Shown: positions 24,430-35,254 of the stretch, one piece after another
How positions within the stretch are numbered: position 1 is the first letter of the stretch
How the letters are laid out: the number at the start of each line of letters is the position of its first letter
Origin: Siphonodentalium dalli
Taxonomy: Eukaryota > Mollusca > Scaphopoda > Gadilida > Siphonodentaliidae
Length of the DNA stretch: 64,000 nucleotides
Assembly: GCA_032622095.1 (NCBI GenBank)
Contig: CP136067.1
Coordinates: 63,622,893 to 63,686,892, forward strand
Direction: 5' to 3'
Position numbers and translations under genes: made by a program
The notes under the pieces: model-generated
The model's input: only the letters and a program-made list of their open reading frames with translations
What the model was told of the DNA's origin: nothing
Database searches by the model: none

Positions 24430-25340
24430 CCACAACGATCGACACCCTGACCCTGGGCTCCCAGTGGTAATTTTTATATTGTGGCCAGTGTTTAGATGTA
24501 TGGTGATGCTTATGTTCAAGTGGTGTCACATTTCTGAAACTTTAGATGTATGTTTCCCATGGACCACTGATTATTTTACGATCTGGTTACATTGGTACGT
24601 GGTCACTCCCTGGTAACGGTTGCTAGGCATCTACCCGATATTGAAAGTAAAATACAATTATGGCTTTTACGGTCGTAATTCAGCCCAAGGAAATGGCGTT
24701 TTTTGATGCAGTCAACACCCTATTGTGAAATTTGAGATATATCTGGCCAGAAGTCTGATCCTATCTTGTATTTTAGGGTAGCAACGGTTGCTAAGCAAAT
24801 ACCCCAAATGATCGAATGACACCATTGCCCTGTGAATCCAATTGTATTATGCCCCAATTTAGACATTCTTGGTATGCACATGCTGATGGTTATGTTCAAA
24901 TGGTGCTACAGGTCTGACATTTTACAGGTATGTTCCCATGGGCCACTGTGTATTTTATTTAGAACGGTATACTTTGCCACACGATCACTCCCTGGTAACG
25001 GTTTCTAAGCAACTACCCGGAACTGAAAGTATAATGCAATTATAGCTTATAGCGTCGTATAATTCCGCGCTAAGAAACGGCATTTTCTATGCAGTCAATA
25101 CCCTATTGTGAAACTGGAGATACATCAGGTCAGAAGATTGAACCTACATGTAGTTTGTATTTAACGGTATCAATGGCTGCTATGCATATAGCCCAAGTGA
25201 TCGAATGACACCACTTCCATGTGCATTCAATGGCATTACGTCCCGTTTTAGACATCGCATATAGGGCATGGTGGTGGTCATGTTCAAATGGTGCCACGAG
25301 TCTTAAACTTTACATAATTGCTCAATAATGCACCATTTGA
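24430..25340. repeat. Tandem repeat, unit about 385 bp, about 2.4 copies
   Basis: CACTCCCTGGTAACGGTT at 24604 recurs at 24986. TTAGACAT with GTTATGTTCAAATGGTG recurs near 24861 and 25250. Each unit also holds GCAGTCAAYACCCTATTGTG and ATCGAATGACACCA. Copies are about 75-80% alike by eye. Short, conserved GGTAACGG and CCCATGG words stand out within the diverged background. Confidence 0.8.
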
Positions 25341-25886
25341 CCACGTGTTTGTAATGTGCACGCGCAAGTAGATCGGACTAGATGGTATTGTGACCATGCA
25401 ACCCATTTCCACAGTACTACTCTGGTGCAATGTCAAAACGTGCAGCTGTATAACGCAAATTTATGTACTATATATGGAGATCCTTGATGTGATTGTATAA
25501 TTTCACAAAAATCCATACATTTATCATTTTATCCTATGCGCGAAACAAATCGACTCAAATAAGAAACTGCGTGCGCGTTCCTCACATATGACAGAACACT
25601 GATTATGTATGCAATACTAATTTAAACCAAAAAGAGTGATCGAAATGGTGTCTTTCTACAATCCTGCGAACCGCGCAACAATGTAGAGCTTCAAATAATG
25701 TACGTTTGTTGAATTCTGCGCTGTGCGCATGTTTTTCTACCCCAACTAGTCGGCAACAAACTCAAACACATGCACCCATGGCACTGTTGAAGTTCCTTGG
25801 GATCATTTACATAGATATAAGTGGATATACCAATGGTTATAACATGTATACACATGCTACATAGGTTTATGATGTCACTGAATGCT
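25341..25886. other. Unassigned DNA
   Basis: The 165-codon minus-strand open frame over 25691-26188 runs through the hairpin repeats at 25887-25955 and lacks any recognisable motif, so I do not call it a gene. Confidence 0.4.
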
Positions 25887-25955
25887 GCTGGCCGCTTTTG
25901 CGGCCAGTCGGGTGTATGAACGTTTTCTGGCTGGCCGCTTTTGCGGCCAGTCGGG
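25887..25955. repeat. Doubled small hairpin
   Basis: GCTGGCCGCTTTTGCGGCCA then GTCGGG occurs twice, 43 bp apart (25887 and 25930). Each copy is itself a stem of GGCCGC with GCGGCC around TTTT. The unit is GC-rich within AT-rich DNA. Confidence 0.85.
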
Positions 25956-26639
25956 TTCAAAGGGTTAAGCAGCCAAAGCCAGACTAATGTAACTTTCAAT
26001 TCATGGAAGACTTTTGATCTCGCACCCAATTCTGACATTGAATATGCTTTTGACCATATACCTCCTTGAGTGATCAAGTTTGTGGCAAAATTGATAAAGT
26101 ACACATGTTTAATAGCTACTGTTGGCAGTCTCGTGCTGATTAAGGACCTGAATACATTGTTTTTGTCGTTGGCATTGTGTGTGTACATATTACATAGCGG
26201 TTAACCGGTTGACAACACTTCAACCAGTTGCCGACAGTAACCAGTTGTCAACAGATATCCATTTCATGACAACATGTTTAATATAGATATCATTGTCAAT
26301 TCCATGAAATATTCCTGATCATCCTTCATTGGCTATCTGGACCTTTTGTACATAATCATAAATCAGAACCAGTCTGAAACATTGTGATATTAGACAATTT
26401 AATTGCAAACCAGGCAGAATCAACCATGTGGCATATAGCGATGTCTGCTTTGATATATTTTAGAATAAGACAGTGTTAGCGGGCAAATAAAATTATGTTT
26501 GTTTATCACTCCCTATTGGTTTTATTAGTGGAAGATACATTAGGCATTAATCAGTGGATTGGGTAGGGGAATATGTCTGAGGGGAAATTTGGAAGAGGGG
26601 AATAGGCCTGATGAAGAGCACACTCATACAGCACATAGA

Positions 26640-27450
26640 TAAAAATGAAATGAACATGCAATTATTGTATACTAGTTATCTGGGGTAACCAGCATTGCTC
26701 GGGTGAAGAATGCGTAATTTATTAGTAGCAATTCAAGTCATTTTAAATAATTATTAGTCATCTGGGGTAAACAGCACATATTGCATGACTCTCCAGATAA
26801 AGTTACATAGATCTATTAAGTCGATAATAACCTGTGACAGTCCCCGTGTCATTTAACTTTTGTGCAACCAATTTTCCCACATATCGTCTTGGCTGACAAT
26901 AAATGCTCTTTATTGATCATATAATTTATTAGTCCACCCTTAAGTCATCTGAGGTCAATCCCATGACAACCCCTGGTAACCCATCTGTACCAATTTTCCT
27001 ACATATCTTCTAAGCTGATAAGGAATGCTCTTTATTGCTCATATTGCCTAAGTTGTCTGAGGTCAACGACATCTATCTAATGACACGCTATGGGTCAATT
27101 TATCCCCGTGTTCAATTTTCACCGACCAGATTGCAACCATTTTGAGTATATAATTAATTATTTAGTTAAATTGATTATTAGTGCCCTTTTAAGACATCTG
27201 ACATATCTAATAAAATTCCCAGAGACAAATAACCCATATGTATAGCATTTCAGTACCGACGATGAAACCGTTTGGTCGCCTCTCCCCAAAATATATATAA
27301 AATAATTATTAGTGCCCTTTTAAGACATCTGAGGTAAACTGGACCTATCTAATAACGCTCACCAAGCAAATTACCCATATATACAAATTTTCAGCTCCGA
27401 TGGTCCAGCCGTTTGGTTGCCTACAAGCGGACAAACAAAGAAACGAACGA
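26640..27450 (+). repeat. Diverged array ending in a LINE/SINE-like tail
   Basis: AATTATTAGT followed by CCTTTTAAGACATCTGA recurs (27170, 27303), with related CATCTGGGGTAA units from 26680. The last unit ends with CAGCTCCGATGGTCCAGCCG then TTTGGTTGCC and AAACAAAGAAACGAACGAA. The phrase of type 'tcagctccgatggtcnagccgtttgg' followed by a short simple tail is typical of 3' ends of interspersed retroelements. Confidence 0.55.
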
Positions 27451-28229
27451 ATAAACAAAGAAAATTGAGTTGTATTAGTATCGATTATCACAATTAAACG
27501 GTTGAACTCACAATTTGCGCCTGGATATGCTGGGGTTGACTGATGAACTTTCAGGTCGAATGGCATGTCTTTTAGCTGAAGATACTGCGAGATTTTCCTT
27601 TACTTTTACCCTGTTGATAAAAGACCAGAGACCCTTCATTATTTCATATATACAGTTTTATAAATAATGTGTGGTATAAAAGCTTTTACTTGTATGAAGA
27701 ATGTACGATTATCTCTAATTTCAACACAATTTATTATTAAATTTTGTTTGTTTCATTGGGAATTAAGTTTTCATGATCAATTTACTTACTATTGTTCACT
27801 TCTTTTTGTTTGGTTGTCTGCATACTACTGTCCATAAATGTCTATAATATAGTAATTGCCAAAGGCTGTATCAAACAGAAACGTCGCGATGGGAACCTAG
27901 AATACCTACCTATATGGAACTAATTTCAACCCAGATGTTCTCTCCATCAATACTTTTGAATACAGGAATCACTGTGAAAAATGTAATGATGGCTGCAATA
28001 TGAAGATTACAGAATTTGAGAACACTCTAAAACGAAACAAAAGGAATAGACTCCCTGATGCTCTGCAGAACCACAGTTTCCCACTCACAAATTTTATTTC
28101 CATTCTACCTTCCACTCACATCAATTAAGTCACCTTTGTGTTTAGGGTCATGTTAAACTGAACTGAAAATTAATCTACATGTATCATATATATGGGGTTC
28201 AATTTTAGATTCTACTCTTTTTTATATCA
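27451..28229. other. Unassigned DNA
   Basis: No exon, array or terminal repeat is recognised here. Confidence 0.4.
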
Positions 28230-29385
28230 CAACTAGCAGATTAGCCTGCCACTGGGGGGATTGGTCCCATGGCTTTGGTCGATCCATTAATTTTTGTTTT
28301 TCAAGGTACCCGTCCCGAGTTGACCATTTTTGCTTCCATAGAATATTTAACAGTGTATCTAAGATAATGTTTCTGTATGATGTAGGCGAAGTAACTCTAA
28401 AATTTCGGCAAGTATTTAATACATAACAAATTTCACGTATTCAATACGTTGTGTGAATTTAGAGTTGTCCTTCCTGCATCGGGTCACACACATCAAAGAG
28501 ACCATTTAACTCATCAATTCCAACAACGGTGGCAGGGTGAAGGAGTGCTCGGACGTTCTCAGAAGCGGTGCGATGACACTTCCCGTGGCTTTTTACCCTT
28601 AGATAGCAAGTTTGGGCTAAATCGGTCGAGCCGTTTTCGAGTCTATAAAGGACACACACATATACGGAAGTCTAAAAATATATAGTAGACTAGCAGGTTA
28701 GCCAACCACTGGCGGCATGCGTCAAAAACAAACGCTCATTAAATAATCACTTGATTAACCCACGCCGTGCCTTTGCGGTGATTTGAGATTGGAGAACGGG
28801 TGCTCTGAGCTTCTCTAAACCGTGACCACGGTCGTGTCGGTGGGATTTGACACTTACATAGGAAGTTTGAGATCAATCTTTACACGCGTTTTGGATTCTA
28901 TGAAGTACCGGTACCCACATATATACGAAGTCTCAAAATATATAGTATAGACTAGCAGATTAGCCCGCCACTGGCGGGATTGGTACCATGGCTTTGGTCA
29001 ATCCATTAATTTTTGTTTTTCAAGGTAACCCCGTACAGGCACGACAAAATAACCCGACAAAAATATTCCCCGTCACTAGTTGACCATACATAACAAATTT
29101 CACGTATTCAATACGTTGTGTGAATTTAGAGTTGTCCTTCCTGCATCGGGTCACACACATCAAAGAGACCATTTAACCCATCAATTCCAACGACGGTGGC
29201 AGGGCGAAGGGTGAAGGAGTGCTCGGACGTTCTCAGAAGCGGTGTGATGACACTTCCCGTGGCTTTTTACCCTTAGATAGCAAGTTTGGGCTCAATCGGT
29301 CGAGCCGTTTTCGAGTCTATAAAGGATATACATACATACGGATATATATATACGGAAGTCTCAAAATATATAGTAGATGAGGAGA
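28230..29385 (+). repeat. Three head-to-tail copies of one interspersed repeat
   Basis: Copies start with ACTAGCAGRTTAGCC at about 28231, 28689 and 28949. Each ends with ATCGGTCGAGCCGTTTTCGA or a variant, then GTCTATAAAG, a short ACATAC-type run, and AAAATATATAGTAGA. Copies 1 and 3 are nearly full length and very alike (TTTCACGTATTCAATACGTT, GAAGCGGTGYGATGACAC). Copy 2 is internally deleted. The similar element at 40001-40546 has the same kind of start and tail. Confidence 0.75.
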
Positions 29386-29907
29386 TAAACGTAGTGAAAA
29401 CAGTTTGTGAATGAGCCGACTTGCAGCGATGAGTTCGTAAACTGTTCCTGCTCGAATCCATGAATATCCAACAAAACAGTGTACGTTTATCTGCATTGTA
29501 ATTCAGTCCATCAAGAAATTTAAAAGAAACTGTACATAAAAGCAATTTTTATTGACATTACATGCTTTGAAGTGAGATATCCTTTTTGTGGTGATCCAAT
29601 CTATGGATACCTTCCATGTGGTAATCATAATGGCACCCGAAAAACTTCCAGTTAACTGCGTCTATAGAAAACAAAGTTCCGGTTGACTTGATTACGCGAC
29701 ACCTGGCAATGCGGTGACGTATTATATAGGCAATGTCAATGACACTGTGGTGTAACAGTGCTCCTTTAAAAATTTGTGCATGCTTCAGAGACGGATGCTG
29801 GTGAATCGAAAACTGAAGTTAGCCGCTCTCAGCCAATCAGAATGCCTGTTTCAGCGACAGAATATTTGACTTGAATTACAATATATAACTAAACACCTCA
29901 AAAATAG
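29386..29907. other. Unassigned DNA with a possible tiny MITE
   Basis: GAGATAAACGTA at 29390 and GTACGTTTATCTGC near 29483 form a short inverted pair around about 100 bases. Nothing else is recognised. Confidence 0.3.
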
Positions 29908-30768
29908 TTAGTTTCCTCCTCATGAAATACCCTGCATCTCCTATGTTATTCACTTTCAACTTTGACGCTCAACAGAATTTCGTGTTGATGGGTTAACTGG
30001 GCGGTCAGCGTTTTCCAAGTGTCATTTTCTTGAACTGAACTGCCACCATAACTGGTTCACTGCATGCACTTGAAGGGATACCTGCCCCATATGACGGACC
30101 AAGGAGGTGTTATTACCCTTGATTTATTGAAGACAAACAACCCTGTGATGCAGGTCGCTCGAAGAATGGGGGTTATTTTTCACTGAATGTGATAAAAAGT
30201 AAAAAAATTCAAGAAATTGGTTATGTGAAGATTGTTCTGTTTTGAAGAGTTATTTCGCATAGCCAGTTTCTTGAAATGTGGCGTGTTTTCTTGTCGCATT
30301 CGGTGAAGCACACATTCTTAGAGCGATTGCATTACGGGGTTATTTTTCTTCAATAAATTGATGGCGATAACACCTGCTAGGTCTGTCATATGGGGCAGGA
30401 TCCCTTCAAGTGGATGCAAATATGGGTGTGGTTCAAAATTAAAGCCCTAAATTCCAACAGAGTGACAACTGGTCAAGTTCAAGAAAATTACACGCAGTAT
30501 TCATTAATATGGCCGGTGACACTTCACAAACACTGATTACCCAGTTAACCCATCAACACAAAATTTTGTTGAGCATCAAAGTTGAAAGTGTGATTTTGAA
30601 AATGGCAAATTTTCCAATGAAGGAACATTCAGAAGAAGGTTAGAAAACCATCAGGATAATTAAGCGCCACAATGTTCTGCATTCACCATGCTCTCAAATC
30701 ATTAAACATTTCCAAACGATCTGATGAATAACATAGGAGATATAGGGCATTATATGAGGGGGGACTTA
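29908..30768. mobile_element. Fold-back element, about 860 bp
   Basis: The left arm 29908-30235 is mirrored by 30240-30768, almost to the centre. The left arm carries CCCCATATGACGGACC and GATGGGTTAACTGGGCGG; the right arm carries GGTCTGTCATATGGGG and ACCCAGTTAACCCATC. The right arm has about 115 extra bases (30600-30715) absent from the left. No coding frame and no target duplication were identified. Confidence 0.75.
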
Positions 30769-31689
30769 CTTTTTTTGAGTTGTTTATAATATAAGATCCA
30801 GGGTTTCCGCCAAGGGGAAATTACTGAGTCCGTATTGGGGAAACACATAACGCGACGGGACGACCATGGTTCGTCGCGTCGGGCGAAAATTTTGTTAATT
30901 GACACTGAAAAGTAGCCATTTCCTTGCACCTGAGTGTCACACATAAGCAATCCAAAGCTACGTATATTACGCAAGTCGATCATTTTCCGTGGGTGCATTA
31001 ATTCTGTTGATGGTATCCAGATAATTAATCATGTAATTACGCAATTAAGACTGCCGTCTGATTGAAGACTATAGCAAGCTACAAGTTACAGTGTTTAAAA
31101 ATTTATAACATACAAGATTCCGACAGGATACTGAAACTAAACACTAAAGAGCATCGATGCATTGTCCAATAAGACCTAGCTGGGAGAATTGAATTAAGTA
31201 TTTCCTAGAATTTCAAGTAGCTTCCGTGAAAATGAAACAGATATATTTCATGTATTCTGTCAATCGTAAAACTATTTGTGTGCTGTGACGTCATAGTATA
31301 CTGCAGGGTTTGTCTGCAGGAGATATTTATAGCGGCGAAATATGAATGGTAGCGAAATCTTTCAAACTCGGAACGCGTAGCTTGTCAATAGTCTGTATTA
31401 GTCCAACAACTGACGACCGCTGCTATAGAGTTTTAGCCAACGTATTATAAAATATAATTGAGTTTTGGCGGGAAATGGGAACATGTGCGCCATTGTTTGT
31501 GTTTGGGGACCCAGGCGGGACAACGAAACTATTATTGACCGTACTTTGACTTTATCTCCATATTTGGGGGGGGGGGGGGGTATGTTTTTTGTGTTTATCC
31601 TCCATGCATGTAATATGGGTCAAATGAATGGTGTTGTCACTATGATTTCCCACTATAAAGACTGATTTGGGACAGGTTCCATATTATAA
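30769..31689. other. Unassigned DNA with a poly-G run
   Basis: A 15-base G run lies at 31566-31580. The word TTTTGGCGGGAAA near 31464 matches the E2F-type consensus, but no transcript start is evident beside it. GACGACCATGGTTCGTC at about 30859 is a small palindrome. Confidence 0.4.
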
Positions 31690-31880
31690 TAGTACGATAG
31701 CACGGGATCTCGGAGGTAGATACCTCCTTTGGTAAGAGAACCGCCTGTTGGTGTATGTTGATCCCTACTCTGCCTAACTCAGCAATTCGGCATCAAATTA
31801 TGTAATCGTACGATAGCACGGGATCTCCGAGCTGAGTAGTTTCAACCACAGAAATCCCGTGCAAAATAATATTCGTACTC
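31690..31880. repeat. Direct repeat GTACGATAGCACGGGATCTC
   Basis: The 20-base phrase occurs at about 31691 and 31808, and an inverted relative (ATCCCGTGC ... TTCGTAC) closes the block near 31880. It may be a small decayed terminal-repeat element. Confidence 0.45.
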
Positions 31881-32061
31881 AGCACTCCGACATTCTTTGA
31901 TGTTACCGCGACATTTATTACGCTGTATATAACATCGCTATTTCAATGCACACCAAATATTACATTGTAGTTTTAGCGCTTTGATTTCAAAGGGTTACAC
32001 TGTGTACCGGTAACACACTGTGCTCAATTGACCCGCTTTTTCACCAGTATTCTGTTTAACA

Positions 32062-32099
32062 CCCCCCCCCCCCCATCCCCCCCCCCCCCCCCCCCCCCC
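32062..32099. repeat. Interrupted poly-C tract
   Basis: Two C homopolymers separated by AT occupy about 32062-32099. Such tracts recur throughout the window and can form quadruplex or i-motif structures. Confidence 0.9.
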
Positions 32100-32156
32100 G
32101 AACTTCAATTGTAGCCGGATTTTTTATGACATATTGCTACTGACTTTTGGTACATG

Positions 32157-32279
32157 CAGCCCTTTTAATTCAGATTGTTCAGCTTCGGCAATCTGCTACG
32201 GCAACCCTTTACCGTGGCCCAGTTTGCTTCAGCAAATGGCTTCAGCATTGCCGATTGCCGTAGCCAATTATGAGGGATG
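32157..32279. mobile_element. 123-bp MITE, copy A
   Basis: The element starts CAGCCCTTTTAATTCAGA and its right end read inward is CATCCCTCATAATTGG, flanked by a 6-bp direct repeat TACATG (32151-32156 and 32280-32285). The inner part has inverted words GGCAATCTGCTACGGCAA and TTGCCGTAGC. An inverted copy of exactly the same length is at 44613-44735. Confidence 0.85.
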
Positions 32280-32390
32280 TACATGTATGAATCAAACAGA
32301 TCATCTGCGAGGGGAATGGGTCCGTGGGACGGACCCGGAGCCGGCCTGGCGGAAACCCTGAAGATCACCCGATAAGTATTTTAGAGTCGT

Positions 32391-32396
32391 TTTAAT
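32391..32396 (-). promoter_or_regulatory. Possible poly(A) signal ATTAAA
   Basis: TTTAAT on the plus strand gives ATTAAA on the minus strand, about 220 bases after the stop codon of the proximal last exon. Confidence 0.35.
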
Positions 32397-32616
32397 GTAT
32401 GTTGAATTACGTGAGCAAGTGTGAAGTGTGGCAACCTAATGTTTTTACAGCAATCCATATCATTGCTTGGTTCTAAACATGAAAACAATCCACTTTTTCT
32501 GAGAGTTGAATAATATCAAGAGATGAGTTTAGCATTTTACAGATTCTGAGAGTGAACAGTTATTATTTGAAAGAGAACCTCATTGAAAATAGTGTATATT
32601 AAATGTATTTAGATCC

Positions 32617-32708
32617 TTATGTCACAAACCTTCCAAATCCTTGCATTTTAGTCCGGTTTGAGAAAGAGGCGGTCTTCTGTTGGTATCTTGGGATAACTTT
32701 TGACTTTT
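32617..32708 (-). CDS. Proximal last exon of the minus-strand host gene
   Basis: The acceptor CATGTTTATTTGCAG is followed by two bases (AA) and 29 codons ending in TAA at 32619-32617. The peptide begins KSKVIPRYQQKTASF and ends MQGFGRFVT. It is basic and serine/threonine-rich. Phase agrees with the preceding exon 36963-36857, which contributes G to form GAA (Glu). A short 3' untranslated region would run to an ATTAAA at 32391. The protein is not recognised. Confidence comes from clean splice signals, phase agreement and protein-like composition over a short span. Confidence 0.6.
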
Positions 32709-33046
32709 CTGCAAATAAACATGGAAACCATTAGGTCTGCATGTAAGCACTTTCATCCACAAACCTAACATCATTCTATATCTTGTTTAATACACAGACT
32801 TATAATGCTTTATATAAAAGTTATGTTAATCAGCAAACAAACAGGAAAACATTCATATAGCCTTTTAATATATAGGCTCACAAGCAGTTTGCTAATAAGA
32901 GAAATGTTAAACTTGACTCACTTCATAAATTGTAATTATTCTGATTGTGCTGGTGGTATTTTATTATAATTTTAAACTATCTATATAATCTTAACTTGAC
33001 TTTTAACTTCTATAATATGAATTCATATGATTAAGTGTTTTAAAAA

Positions 33047-33127
33047 AGGCCGCTCAGCCACAGTGTCCCCCGAACCGGTGGCTTCATTTGGAGCGGAGGC
33101 TTTGTAGAAGTATACTATATGGATAAG
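33047..33127. repeat. Short repeat shared with 61387-61452
   Basis: AGGCCGCTCAGCCACAGTGT here and AGGCCACTCAGCCACAGAGT at 61387 start a segment of about 70-80 bases, ending in TAGAAGTATACTATATGG or TAGAAATATATTATATGG. Both copies lie a short way upstream, in the minus-strand sense, of coding exons (32708 and 61330). Confidence 0.6.
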
Positions 33128-33249
33128 ACACTTGTGCATTGTCTCATTACTGACATGCAAACAAATAACCAAATCTTTAAAAAACTCTTAAAGTCAAAAT
33201 ATAACCTCAAATTGGCACAAAATGAAGAAAATTACTTGTAAGAAAAATT

Positions 33250-34232
33250 GAATTTTCTAATTCGAAAAGCCCATAACTCTGAGAAAAATCATCGGTTCAA
33301 ACTCAACTTCGAACTTGACCCGTATCGTGATATGACTGATCCACATAAAAACGGTATTTGCAATTAAAGGATCCAAACTTGAGATATCATCCAGAAACCG
33401 AAAAAGTGAGAAATTTTCTAAGTAAAACAAGTCGAATAAAAGGTCGGTAGACCTCATGTCCGCCTCTAAGCGTCGGCTTTGATACGACTGTTGTTTGCGT
33501 ATAAAAATTGGCATGGCTGAACACGAAATCGAATTTGATTAGTCTTTTGTGCTAGTAAACCTACATACACCAAATTTAATTTCATTCAGTACACATTTAC
33601 TAAAGTTATCATCCGGAAACCTCAAATTGGCAAAAATTCTAAGTAAAAAAGGGACATAACTCTGGTGAAAATTGGCGGGCGGAACCGGAATTCGAACTTG
33701 ACCTGTGTTTTGCTGGGAGAAAGACACATACCAAATTTGGTTTAAATCTGATTAACTCTACTAAAGTTATCATCCGGACACCAACTTTTGGATTTTGCAT
33801 ATAAACAATCCAAAATCAAGTTATCATCCGGAAACCAAAAAAACAGAAGAAAAACTGAATTTTCTATGTCGAAAAAGGGGCATAACTCTGCCAAAAATGG
33901 TCGGGCAGAACCCAAGTTCGAACTTGACCTGTGTTTTGCTGGGAGAAAGTAATAAACCAAATTTGGTTTGAATCCGATTAACTCTACTAAAGTTATCATC
34001 TGGAAACCAACTTTCAGGGGTTTTCTAAGTCAAAAAAGGGCCATAACTCTCGCAAAAATGGGCAACCCATATTCGAACTGGACCTTTATTTTGTTCTGAT
34101 AAACTCACCTATGAAATTTGCTTTTGATCTAATAACCGAAACTAAAGTTATCATCCGGAAACCATTTCCGGACATACGGACGCACACCGGCTATTTTAAT
34201 AGTCCCCCGAATTATTTTTTTTCGGGGGACAA
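33250..34232 (+). repeat. Array of 'AAAGGGGCATAACTCTG' units ending in a stem-loop
   Basis: Four to five diverged units carry GGGCATAACTCTGNNAAAAA, TTCGAACTTGACCTGTGTTT, CCAAATTTGGTTTGAATC and AAAGTTATCATCCGGAAACC. The last ends with GGACATACGGACGCACACCG and a perfect stem GTCCCCCGAA ... TTCGGGGGAC around poly-T (34202-34230). Such units are widespread in invertebrate genomes as retroelement 3' tails. Confidence 0.75.
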
Positions 34233-35254
34233 TTATATGTGCATCATTTAAGATACATGCTGAAGGATTTAGTCATGAAAAGAGTATTAAAAATACACAT
34301 CATTTTTCAATGAATTTCGGAAAGAAAAAAAACAATGGCTCTCATCTAGAGGTCACCCTGAAGATCCATATAAAGTTTGGTGATGATCGGAAGAGGGATG
34401 TTGTCTTTGGTGTGCCAAAGGATTGTCATGCAAAGAGTAAAATACAAAATGGCTGTTGAGGACATTTTGGTATTTAAAAACAAAAATAAAATTTCAGAAG
34501 AACAGTTAGAAGAATACAATTTTATATATCATTTAGGATATAGATAGAACGAACAAATGTGTGAACTCATTAACATCAAGGCACAAATTTGTTGTGATGT
34601 GATAGTACAATTAAAGTTGTAGGTTCGAGTTGTACCTCGTGGTACCAGAAATGAGTGCGATAACTTTGTTCACATTGTTTTGTCATTTTGTTTATTGCAC
34701 ACCAAACGACTGCAGCTTGTAGCATTACTGAAATGATTTTGCTTCATTTAATGGAATATAATTAGTGAGTTAGGTAGAGTATACCTCATTATAGTTATCA
34801 ATGTGTATATTGTCCAAGGACAAGACAAGATTTTATATTAAAACCTTTTCTATTTTGCTGTATTCATGAAAATTAAATTAATGGATGTGCAACAAAACAA
34901 TAGATCCACAAACAAACATAAATTAATTATTAAAATCAGAAAAACAAGAAAAAATAAAACACGACAATGATCTCACGATTCTTTGGGTGTTTTTTTTCTT
35001 TATCTGCAAGAAAAATCTCATATACACTGACTCTGGGCATGAACAAATAAATGCTTTAGGTATTGCTCAGGCCAGTCAGGGTCAATTGATTCAAATTATA
35101 TCTGCTATGGTTCAAATCTAGGGTCTGTTAAAAGTGATTATTGGATATAGGGCATAGGGGTGTGTAACGTGTATTTAGCAGCTGTCTTGTACTTTGAACT
35201 ACATGGTAATTTTATCATTGTATGAAATACACATTATCTTCCATTTTTGTTGTG
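34233..35254. other. Unassigned intronic DNA
   Basis: The stretch GGTCACCCTGAAGATCCATA at about 34353 belongs to a common interspersed repeat type. Nothing else is recognised. Confidence 0.4.

Noticed and set aside
25691-26188. 165-codon minus-strand open frame
   Set aside because: It reads straight through the doubled hairpin repeat, has no domain, no splice context and unremarkable composition; most likely a chance frame.
33030-33130. tRNA-derived SINE
   Set aside because: GGTTCG- and TGGCTGAG-like words occur, but in the wrong order and spacing for A and B boxes.
34600-34680. tRNA-like B box (GGTTCGAGTTGTACC)
   Set aside because: No A box or cloverleaf can be drawn upstream.
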